Shown: positions 32,205 to 38,294 of the stretch, piece after piece | How the letters are laid out: each line of letters opens with the position of its first letter | How positions within the stretch are numbered: position 1 is the first letter of the stretch | From: Aurantiacibacter xanthus | GTDB taxonomy: Bacteria > Pseudomonadota > Alphaproteobacteria > Sphingomonadales > Sphingomonadaceae | Length of the DNA stretch: 38,294 bases | Assembly: GCF_003584015.1 (NCBI RefSeq) | Contig: NZ_QXFM01000004.1 | Span: 1-38,294, forward strand | Reading direction: 5' to 3' | The notes under the pieces: model-generated | Told to the model about the DNA's origin: nothing | What the model saw: the letters and a program-made list of their open reading frames with translations, nothing else | Databases searched by the model: none | Program-made: the position numbers and the translations under genes

Positions 32205-33367
32205 TCGGCGGGCTCCGCCATCTGTTCAATCCGGTGAAGCCGCATACTTGGCGACGATACCGAGCGCGCCATCCACAAGTAAAGCCCACTGCCCAGCACC
32301 ACGATGGTGAACAAGGTCAGCGCCGCCCACAGCAGCTTGAGCGGCAGACCGCCATAGTCGCCGAAGTGGAGCGGACGCGACATAGACAGCGCCATGTAAT
32401 ACCACGGCATTGGCCGTGCATCGGTGAATTCGCCGGTCTCGGCGTCGATCAGCGCCGGGGTCAGCAATCGCTCGGTCAGCGGCGTGTCGCCCTGGAAGAA
32501 CACCGCATAGTGGTGCTTCGAACTAAAGGTGCCGCCGGGAAAGCCGATGAACTGCGGATTGTTGCCCGGCAGTGCTTCGCGGGCCCGCACCATGGCCAGA
32601 TCGAGCGAGCCATACCGCGCCGGATCAAGCGCTTCGCGGCCATCGTATTCGCGGGTCATGTCGGCCAGTTCGTTCGCCTGCCACATATCCTCGATCGGCA
32701 CCGATAGCGCGTTGATGACCCCGGTGAGCCCCACCACCAGCATCCATGCCAGTGCCACCATCCCGAGCAGGTTATGGTAATCCAGCCACTTGAGCCGGGC
32801 GCTGCGTGTCACCCGCAGGGTGCCGAAGTCGAGCTTGCGCATGAAGGGCGCGTAAAGCACCACGCCCGAGACCAGCGCGGCAACGAACAACACCCCCATC
32901 GCTCCCAGAAACAACATGCCTGGCAAGCCGAGGAACATGTCGGTGTGCAGTTGCAACAGGAAGTGCATGACCCCGCCATCGCTTTCCGCTTCCATGCCGA
33001 TTTGCTTGCCGGTTGAACGATCGAGCGACTGGATGGTCATCTCCGATCCGGGCGAGTCCGGGCGTGGCGCCGTGGTGACGGTCATCGATGGCTGATCGTT
33101 GTCGAAGGCCATGAACACCGGCACTTCACCCGGCCGGTTGGCGAGCGCGATCCGCATCATGTCGTCGAGCGAAAGAAAACCCTCGGCCTCACCCGAGGAG
33201 CCGACACCGGGCATGCCCAGCTCCGGGCGGTCTTCGGTCAGATAGTCGATCTCGTCGTGAAAGATCAGCGGCAGGCCGGTGATACAGAGCATGAGGAGAA
33301 AAGCGGTGCAGACAAGGCTGCTCCACTTATGAACAAGAAACCAGAGCCGGATCCCCCGAGGAGTCAA
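32201..33367 (-). CDS. PepSY-associated transmembrane protein (putative siderophore-iron reductase)
   Basis: A 388-residue inner-membrane protein. The first membrane helix follows RLWFLVHKWSSLVCTAFLLMLC, the PepSY_TM signature, with a large periplasmic loop (about 40-150), further helices around LGLPGMLFLGAMGVLFVAAL and YHNLLGMVALAWMLVVGLTG, and a last helix LLWAALTLFTIVVLGSGLYLW. Conserved His in VHKW, QLHTD and YHNLLG suit haem or metal ligation, and relatives such as FoxB and PiuB act in ferrisiderophore reduction. The start is TTG 33367, since an in-frame stop lies two codons upstream; the ribosome-binding site is poor. First gene of the siderophore operon. Confidence 0.88.
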   Translation of the reverse strand: MTPRGIRLWFLVHKWSSLVCTAFLLMLCITGLPLIFHDEIDYLTEDRPELGMPGVGSSGEAEGFLSLDDMMRIALANRPGEVPVFMAFDNDQPSMTVTTAPRPDSPGSEMTIQSLDRSTGKQIGMEAESDGGVMHFLLQLHTDMFLGLPGMLFLGAMGVLFVAALVSGVVLYAPFMRKLDFGTLRVTRSARLKWLDYHNLLGMVALAWMLVVGLTGVINALSVPIEDMWQANELADMTREYDGREALDPARYGSLDLAMVRAREALPGNNPQFIGFPGGTFSSKHHYAVFFQGDTPLTERLLTPALIDAETGEFTDARPMPWYYMALSMSRPLHFGDYGGLPLKLLWAALTLFTIVVLGSGLYLWMARSVSSPSMRLHRIEQMAEPAE

Positions 33368-33384
33368 AAATCAAACCCATTTTT

Positions 33385-33403
33385 GCAACGAATTATCATT
33401 AGC
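33385..33403 (-). promoter_or_regulatory. Candidate Fur box
   Basis: On the minus strand this reads GCTAATGATAATTCGTTGC, matching the classical 19-bp Fur consensus at 13 positions by my count, with the left half (AATGATAAT) best. It sits 18 bases before the PepSY start, where a repressor would block the operon. Alphaproteobacteria may use Fur or RirA for this role. Confidence 0.5.
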
Positions 33404-33480
33404 GACGCCTAGAGCGAGACAAACGCAATTTCAAGTCCTGTCAGTTGTGAGCGGAGACACTGGCCCACAATCCAGCTCCT

Positions 33481-34161
33481 TCAGTGAAAGTGAATGGGAA
33501 TGGTGAACCCGAGCCGCTCATCGGAAATTGCTCCATCGGGCGGCGGGAACGGGGCCGCCTGGCGCACCATGCGCAAGGCCAGCCGGTCGAGTTGCACATC
33601 GCCGCTGGAACGCATGATCCGGGTATCGAGCACCTGCCCGCTGCGGTCGATCCGGAACGAAACGACCGCTTCTCCCTCCTTGTGAAGCCCTCGCGGGGCC
33701 CACGCCATGATCGCAGTGCGAAGTACGCCTGCATAGCGTACAAGCAGGTCGGGCTCGCCCGGAGCTGGCGGTGCGATGGAGGCTGGCTCAGGCAAGCCGG
33801 CGCGAGGTGCAAGCGCAAAGGGCGTCACCTCAAGCGGTATCGCAGGCCCCCTCACAGGCTGGACCATAGCCACCGTGACTGGCTCTGCGCCACCGGAGCC
33901 CGATGCGCCCGATGGCGCGGATGGCATGGCGGGTGGCGGCGGCGATGGCCGGGCGCTTGCCGGCTGTTCGGGTCGCGGCGCGGCAGCGGGTTGCACCGGG
34001 TCCTTCTCGAACAGCGCGACCAATGCCGGGGTCTCGCGATCGATATGCGTGAGCGAGGTGCGAAAGGCGCTCGCCGCGACCGCCAGCAGAACACAATGCC
34101 CTGCCACGATCGCGGCAAGAACCATCGGGTGCCAACCGCTTCGGATATCTCCATAAGCCAT
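33481..34161 (-). CDS. tonB: Energy transducer TonB
   Basis: A 226-residue inner-membrane-anchored protein that couples the proton motive force to outer-membrane receptors. A single N-terminal membrane helix covers about residues 13-31. A Pro/Ala/Ser-rich periplasmic spacer follows (RPSPPPPAMPSAPSG and surroundings). The C-terminal TonB domain (about 145-226) has GEAVVSFRIDRSGQVLDTRIMRSSGDVQLDRLALRMVRQAAPFPPP in the usual order. It starts 47 bases after the copper receptor gene in the same direction, so it is probably dedicated to that receptor. ExbB and ExbD are not in the window and must come from elsewhere. Confidence 0.93.
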   Translation of the reverse strand: MAYGDIRSGWHPMVLAAIVAGHCVLLAVAASAFRTSLTHIDRETPALVALFEKDPVQPAAAPRPEQPASARPSPPPPAMPSAPSGASGSGGAEPVTVAMVQPVRGPAIPLEVTPFALAPRAGLPEPASIAPPAPGEPDLLVRYAGVLRTAIMAWAPRGLHKEGEAVVSFRIDRSGQVLDTRIMRSSGDVQLDRLALRMVRQAAPFPPPDGAISDERLGFTIPIHFH

Positions 34162-34208
34162 CAGCTTCAGGCCCTTTTTCCGTTCTGGCTGGCGGTCGCA
34201 AGCAGCGA

Positions 34209-36356
34209 TCAGAAGCGGGTCGACAGACCCACGTTGAACGAACGCCCGCGACCGGGAACCGGACGCAGCTCGCCAGTCGCTCCATAGTCGCCCAGCGACA
34301 CCCCACCCAGAGGCAAGGCATAGCCGGTGTCGAACAGGTTCTCGACATCGAGACTCACCCGCACCCCGCTGACGGTGTAGGCCGCGCCAAGGTTGACCAG
34401 CGCATAATCATCGGTGCGCGGTTCGTTGCGGGTTGCATCGACACGGGTCTTTTCCGCCACCCATTCAAAGTCGGCAGCGAGTTCCAGCGCCCCGCTGCGA
34501 TGGGCAAGGCCCAGCTTCACGTCGAGTGGCATCTGCCGATAGACCGGCCCGCCATCGCTGAGGTTTCTCGCTTCGAGCCACGACAGCGAACCGGTCAGCC
34601 GCGTGCTTCTCGCCGCCGTGCCCGCGCCCAGCTCGACCGCGCCCGCCACATCGATCCCGTAAAACTCGGCATCCTGATTGGCGAACTGGAGCTGCACGAA
34701 GCCGCCAGGCGCGCCCATCATGTCGGTAAACTCCTGCACGAAGGCCCCGTCGATATAATCGTCAACGCGCGTGTAATAGGGCGCGATCCGCAGGCTCCAC
34801 CCCGCCTTGTCGCCGCCAAGGGCAAGCGCCGCACTCACCGTGTCGGCCCGCTCCGGCTTGAGATCGAGATTGCCGACATAGCCGTTGCCATCGCCATACC
34901 AGCCGATCATCCGGCTCGCCATCGACCCGCGCCCCCAGCTGTAGCGCTCGTAAAGGTTCGGCGAACGCGCCTTGTGGGCATAGCCCAGTTCGAGCGCAGC
35001 AAGATCCGACAGCTCGTAGACCAGCAGGGCCGATCCGCTCCAGTTGTCATCGGTGCGCTTGCGTTCGGCCGCGTTGAAGGCGGCGGCGGCCATCACATCG
35101 GCCATCTGCATCATGCCGGTGCCATAGGGCTTCACCTCACCGGTGTTCATCGTCACCCGGTCATAACGCAGGCCCGTGATGGCCGAGAGGCGGTCGCTGA
35201 AGTGGCGCTCCCACTCGATGAAAGCCCCAATGCGGCCGCGCTTGCCGCCGTTGACGTTCACGAACTCGCCCGGCCCCATCATCATGCTGCCCGCAACCGG
35301 CGGCCAGTAATCGTCGAGCCACTGGTGATGAAACTCGGCTCCGATCCGCAGGGTGTCGTGCATCGACATCGGAAGCGACAGCTTCACCGACCCGTCAAAG
35401 CTGTGCACCTCGGTGTTCATCGGCATCGAACCGGGCTGCTTGTCTTCGAGGAAGTCCATCTCGTGGTCGGTGTCGCGGTAGGCGGCGCGCAAGGCGAGAT
35501 CGCCCCAGTCGAAGTAGCCGTCGTAGCTGCCATTGAGGAACCAGCTCTTGTTGTCGACCATGTCCATGTACTGATTCGGGAAGCCCTCGTAAGGCGAGCG
35601 CTGGATGCCGCCCTTCAGTTGCACCAGCCCCGTCGCATGCTGCCATGCCAGCGCCAGCGCATGATCGGTCTTGGCAAATTCAGTCGAGCGCACGAGGCCA
35701 TCGCCGCCGCCGCCTTCGTACTGATCGGACTGGGCATAGGAGCCGGTATAGGTCGCGCTGAGACTGCCCGTCGCAACGGTCAGCCTGGCCGCACCGCCGA
35801 AGCCATCGCCGTTCGAGCGATAGAAGCTAGACAGTTCGCCCGTCACCAGCGTCTTGCCAGCGGCCGCGAATTGCGGCGGCGTGCTTTCGACCGAAATGAC
35901 CCCGCCGATATTGTCACCGCCACTGCTGACCGGGGCAATCCCCGTCAGCACGCTGATGGAGGAAATGGTCTGCGGGTCGGTGTAGGAGAGCGGCGAATTC
36001 ATGTCGTTCGGGCAGGCCATGTCGATCGTGAAGCCGTCGACCAGCACCGTCACCCGCTGCTCCGAGAGGCCGCGGATCGAGGGCATCGACGAGAAGCCGC
36101 CGCCCGAACTGGCGCTGACGCCCGGCAGATCGGCCAGCAGCCTGCCCGTGTCGCTGGTGCTCGCCTGCTTGCGTGCGAGGCTGTCGCGCTCGACGCGTGC
36201 TCCGCTCAGCGGGGTAGCGGCGATGCTCTCGCTGCTCTGGCCGGATTGCACGTCGATGGCTTCGATGGGCGTGCTTTCCTGCGCATGGGCGACGAAGGGC
36301 ACGAGGGTGCAGCTACTGATGAGCGCGATGCGAAGAGAGTTGCAGAACCTGGTCAT
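34209..36356 (-). CDS. TonB-dependent copper receptor (OprC/NosA type)
   Basis: A 715-residue outer-membrane receptor. The signal peptide is about residues 1-25 (VAHA|QES). The plug contains SIRGLSEQRVTVLVDGF and the diagnostic MACPNDMNSPLSY, with Met113, Cys115 and Met119. In Pseudomonas OprC an equivalent CxxxM binds Cu(I). The plug then continues with SISVLTGIAPVSSGGDNIGG. Met-rich loops (PGSMPMN, SMMMGPGE, GTGMMQMADVM) fit copper handling. The barrel ends in VGLSTRF. It lies in a leftward set with DUF2946, DUF2244 and TonB genes. Confidence 0.93.
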   Translation of the reverse strand: MTRFCNSLRIALISSCTLVPFVAHAQESTPIEAIDVQSGQSSESIAATPLSGARVERDSLARKQASTSDTGRLLADLPGVSASSGGGFSSMPSIRGLSEQRVTVLVDGFTIDMACPNDMNSPLSYTDPQTISSISVLTGIAPVSSGGDNIGGVISVESTPPQFAAAGKTLVTGELSSFYRSNGDGFGGAARLTVATGSLSATYTGSYAQSDQYEGGGGDGLVRSTEFAKTDHALALAWQHATGLVQLKGGIQRSPYEGFPNQYMDMVDNKSWFLNGSYDGYFDWGDLALRAAYRDTDHEMDFLEDKQPGSMPMNTEVHSFDGSVKLSLPMSMHDTLRIGAEFHHQWLDDYWPPVAGSMMMGPGEFVNVNGGKRGRIGAFIEWERHFSDRLSAITGLRYDRVTMNTGEVKPYGTGMMQMADVMAAAAFNAAERKRTDDNWSGSALLVYELSDLAALELGYAHKARSPNLYERYSWGRGSMASRMIGWYGDGNGYVGNLDLKPERADTVSAALALGGDKAGWSLRIAPYYTRVDDYIDGAFVQEFTDMMGAPGGFVQLQFANQDAEFYGIDVAGAVELGAGTAARSTRLTGSLSWLEARNLSDGGPVYRQMPLDVKLGLAHRSGALELAADFEWVAEKTRVDATRNEPRTDDYALVNLGAAYTVSGVRVSLDVENLFDTGYALPLGGVSLGDYGATGELRPVPGRGRSFNVGLSTRF

Positions 36357-36396
36357 TGGTCTTGGTCCTTATTTGAATCTGTGCGGGGGAAGGCGG

Positions 36397-36579
36397 TCAG
36401 CCCAGAGCCGGGCCGGATGCGGCGACGATATCGGCATTCGGCACGGCGTCGTCGTGCGGGGCCGGCGTGCCTAGTGCGGCCAGATGCACGGCCATCAGCG
36501 CAGCGATCGCGCCCCAGGCCAGCCAGCGTATCCGCATGAGAACATGCGCGGTGCGCGGAGAGATTGCCGCGATGCTCAT
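36397..36579 (-). CDS. Small single-helix membrane protein of the copper locus
   Basis: A 60-residue protein with a basic N-terminus, one hydrophobic helix (WLAWGAIAALMAVHLAALG) and a short acidic, probably periplasmic tail (PHDDAVPNADIVAAS). No family is recognised. The ATG overlaps the stop of the DUF2244 gene as ATGA, and the copper receptor starts 40 bases later, so it is probably translated as part of this operon. The His-Asp-Asp in the tail might contact metal, which is speculation. Confidence 0.65.
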   Translation of the reverse strand: MSIAAISPRTAHVLMRIRWLAWGAIAALMAVHLAALGTPAPHDDAVPNADIVAASGPALG

Positions 36580-37076
36580 GCCCCTGCCTCCCGCACATGT
36601 CTGGCGATCAGCGGAATAACCGCGCGCTTTTCCGCAAGGCTGAGACAGCGGCCGATTTCGATCCGCACAGCGCGGCATTCGAGAAACAGCCTCAGCCGCG
36701 CGGGCGAGGCTTCGTCGCGAAGCAGCCTTGTGGCGTGAAGCGGCAGCACGACCGGTGCGGTATTCCGGCTGGTCCAGCGCAGGCTGTTGCCGGTGATGGT
36801 CAGGCACTCGGCAGCGGGCTGCGACCGTTTGTGCCATTCGAGCGCACCGACGAGCAGCGCCATCGTGGTGAGGGCATAGACCGGCACCAGCACCTCGCCC
36901 TTTGCCGCAAACAGGATCGCCATGGCCATGAACAGGCCGATGAGGATGGTGAAGACGATGCGCCCGTCCTGCGACAGCGACGAGCGATTCTCTCGCAGAT
37001 GCAGGACGATGCTCTGGGCGCGCTCAGGATCGGGCGCAAACGACTGCTCATCGGGGCAGTTCTGGACTGAATACAT
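36576..37076 (-). CDS. DUF2244 domain-containing membrane protein
   Basis: A 166-residue protein. Residues about 38-80 form two hydrophobic helices (IVFTILIGLFMAMAILFAA and VLVPVYALTTMALLVGALEWHKR), preceded by LHLRENRSSLSQDGR and followed by a beta-rich domain (LTITGNSLRW, RLRLFLECRAVRIEIGRCLS). This is the DUF2244 arrangement, a family often near cytochrome oxidase or copper genes. Function is not established. The start is ATG 37076, with GGAG ten bases upstream; an ATG 20 codons earlier is less likely because the added residues are atypical. It is coupled to the following 60-residue gene by an ATGA overlap. Confidence 0.75.
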   Translation of the reverse strand: MYSVQNCPDEQSFAPDPERAQSIVLHLRENRSSLSQDGRIVFTILIGLFMAMAILFAAKGEVLVPVYALTTMALLVGALEWHKRSQPAAECLTITGNSLRWTSRNTAPVVLPLHATRLLRDEASPARLRLFLECRAVRIEIGRCLSLAEKRAVIPLIARHVREAGA

Positions 37077-37150
37077 GTAAGGAAACTCCGACAGCGCGAT
37101 GCACGCAACGCAGGCGCGCATCGGCAGGGCCGACAAATCAGGCTAGATTG

Positions 37151-37561
37151 TCAGGCAGCAGCCGGAGGCCCGCGCAGCGGCGGGCGCAGATGCGCCAGCT
37201 CGCCGAACGGCAGGCGCGGTGAAGGCGCGAGGCCAAGCACGAGGATAAAGGCAAAGGCCAGCGCGAGCAGGAAGCCGTCGGCCCCGCCAATCGCCACATG
37301 GCCCAGCCCGGCAAAAGCGCAATGTTCGCTCTTGGCCCCAGCCTCGGAATGTTCCGGCCCGGCGGGCTTGCCCGGAACGGTCAGTTGCATCTGCTTGAAG
37401 CCCTGACTCACATCGGAGCAGATCGTGATCGTCAGCACCTTGTCCGGCGAAGACGACACCATGTAGCCGGCAGGCATCAGCGCCTTGATGCAAAACGCCA
37501 GCACGACAAGCACCAGCGCAAAGCTGTGACGTCGATCGAGAAAGGCGCGCAAGGGTTGCAT
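37151..37561 (-). CDS. DUF2946 family protein (copper-locus associated)
   Basis: A 136-residue membrane-associated protein. The N-terminal hydrophobic segment ends in CIKALMPAGYM, followed by VLTITICSD, the pattern of DUF2946, then a spacer with HSEAGAKSEHCAF, a second hydrophobic helix (GFLLALAFAFILVLGLA) and a Pro/Arg-rich tail. The family is typically found upstream of TonB-dependent copper receptors, as here, with its Cys and His as possible copper ligands. Function is unproven. It appears to be the first gene of the copper set; 74 bases separate it from the DUF2244 gene. Confidence 0.82.
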   Translation of the reverse strand: MQPLRAFLDRRHSFALVLVVLAFCIKALMPAGYMVSSSPDKVLTITICSDVSQGFKQMQLTVPGKPAGPEHSEAGAKSEHCAFAGLGHVAIGGADGFLLALAFAFILVLGLAPSPRLPFGELAHLRPPLRGPPAAA

Positions 37562-37610
37562 CGGACCTATCCGTTAGGCCCGCGATTGCAAAATGTCAGC
37601 CCGGAATGTC

Positions 37611-37666
37611 GGGCGACCGGCGAGCGGTCGCCCTCCCTGCAGCCATCCCGCGAGAGGCAGCTCGCG
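37611..37666 (-). terminator. Two stem-loops after the efflux gene
   Basis: In the 119-base gap between the efflux gene and the DUF2946 gene there are two GC-rich hairpins: CGCGAG (37649-37654) with CTCGCG (37661-37666), and GGGCGACCG (37611-37619) with CGGTCGCCC (37625-37633). The second is followed on the minus strand, some 20 bases on, by CATTTTGC. They probably end the efflux transcript before the copper operon. Confidence 0.55.
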
Positions 37667-37680
37667 TTCTGCCTTCACGC

Positions 37681-38294
37681 TTATGTCGCGTCCTGCCAGC
37701 CACCACCCAACGCCTTGAACAGGTCCACCCGCGCCAGCGACAGCTGCCGTAGCGAGGCAGCATAGGCGGCGCGCGTGGCCAGCAGATCCGACTGTGCCGT
37801 CAGCACGTCGAGCCAGCCGACAGACCCTGCACGATAGCGCCTGTCGGCAAGCGCATAGGCGCGTTCGGAGCGCTCCTGCGCCTCGCTCAGCGCCACAAGG
37901 CGGCGCTGCTCGCTATCCACGAGGGTGAGCGCCTGCTCGACCTCCTTGAGCGCGGTGACGACCTTGCCGTCGAACGTGGCCAGCGACACGTCGCCCTGCG
38001 CCTCGACCTGCCGCAACCGCGCCCGCGCCACGGAGACATTGGGGAAGCGCCACGAGAGCAGCGGCCCGAGCGAGAACGAGAAGGAATCGCTTCCCCGCAC
38101 CTGATCGTTGCGCAGAAAGCTGCCCGAACCGCCCAGGCTGATGCTCGGATAGAGTTCGGCGGTCGCGACGCCGATCCGTGCGGTATCGGCGGCCAGACGG
38201 CGCTCGGCTTCGCGCAGATCGGGGCGTCGCCGCAGCAAGGCCGCGCCATCGCCGACCGGAATGGTTGCCGCGGGTTCGGGCGGCATGGCGCAGC
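37681..38294 (-). CDS. Outer-membrane efflux protein, NodT/TolC family (C-terminal part, partial)
   Basis: The last 203 codons of a leftward gene cut by the right edge. It is the outer-membrane channel of an RND-type tripartite efflux pump. The visible portion matches the second half of NodT/OprM-like lipoproteins: LLRRRPDLREAERRLAADTARIGVATAELYPSISLGGS, then long helices with ALKEVEQALTLVDSEQRRL, AYALADRRYRAGSVGWLDVLTAQ and the ending SLARVDLFKALGGGW. The N-terminal lipobox and first repeat lie outside the window. RND and membrane-fusion partners would be expected further upstream. Exported substrates are unknown. Confidence 0.92.
   Translation of the reverse strand, partial: CAMPPEPAATIPVGDGAALLRRRPDLREAERRLAADTARIGVATAELYPSISLGGSGSFLRNDQVRGSDSFSFSLGPLLSWRFPNVSVARARLRQVEAQGDVSLATFDGKVVTALKEVEQALTLVDSEQRRLVALSEAQERSERAYALADRRYRAGSVGWLDVLTAQSDLLATRAAYAASLRQLSLARVDLFKALGGGWQDAT

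Noticed and set aside
29780-36356. Recent mobile island carrying the receptors
   Set aside because: No integrase, transposase, tRNA or flanking repeats were seen, and base composition looks like the rest of the window.
34500-36539. 679-codon plus-strand open frame antisense to the copper receptor
   Set aside because: Shadow of a well-supported receptor; no recognisable motifs.

Overview
The window reads as chromosomal DNA of an aerobic alphaproteobacterium of the Sphingomonadales, most likely Erythrobacteraceae or Sphingomonadaceae. The grounds are the high GC content, dense reverse-strand operons, a C4-pathway 5-aminolevulinate synthase, several TonB-dependent receptors with the sphingomonad-type 'IVVTAQ' N-terminus, an otsB-GH15-otsA trehalose operon, and a dispersed palindromic element resembling the TTCGACAAGCTCAG repeats common in sphingomonad genomes. 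The assignment is by pattern recognition, with no database search. I saw no tRNA, rRNA, CRISPR array, transposase or phage gene.

Layout, left half (1-21.6 kb), mostly housekeeping. A truncated dprA and plsY run leftward, then a large inverted repeat, then murI, hemA and a YdeI/OmdA-family gene run rightward. Next come a PEP-CTERM choice-of-anchor A protein, a group III PLP ornithine decarboxylase and lemA on the minus strand, with a DUF3137 partner divergent from lemA. A bacterial deoxyhypusine-synthase homologue follows; with the decarboxylase it probably forms a polyamine (homospermidine-like) pathway. Then a PLP threonine/serine dehydratase and a MAPEG protein, a trehalose operon (otsB, GH15, otsA), a flavin reductase, and proB facing putA tail-to-tail with overlapping stop codons. 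A SAM methyltransferase and a LysR regulator close this half.

Right half (21.6-38.3 kb), an accessory envelope/uptake region with three units. (1) A LysR gene is divergent from a rightward cluster of secreted arylsulfatase, TonB-dependent receptor, lipoprotein PQQ/haem c alcohol dehydrogenase and two NTF2/SnoaL-fold proteins. This looks like an undescribed route for desulfating a sulfate ester outside the cytoplasm, importing the product and oxidising it. (2) A leftward ferric-siderophore operon carries a PepSY membrane protein, a 71-residue membrane protein and a TonB-dependent siderophore receptor, with a Fur-like box upstream. (3) A leftward copper-uptake-like set carries a DUF2946 protein, a DUF2244 protein, a 60-residue membrane protein, an OprC/NosA-type copper receptor with a CPNDM motif, and its own TonB. 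The right edge cuts a NodT-type outer-membrane efflux protein.

The most interesting points are the sulfatase/TonB/PQQ/SnoaL cluster with its candidate LysR operator, the deoxyhypusine-synthase homologue beside an ornithine decarboxylase, the copper receptor with a dedicated TonB, and a hemA gene whose conserved start is a CTG codon.
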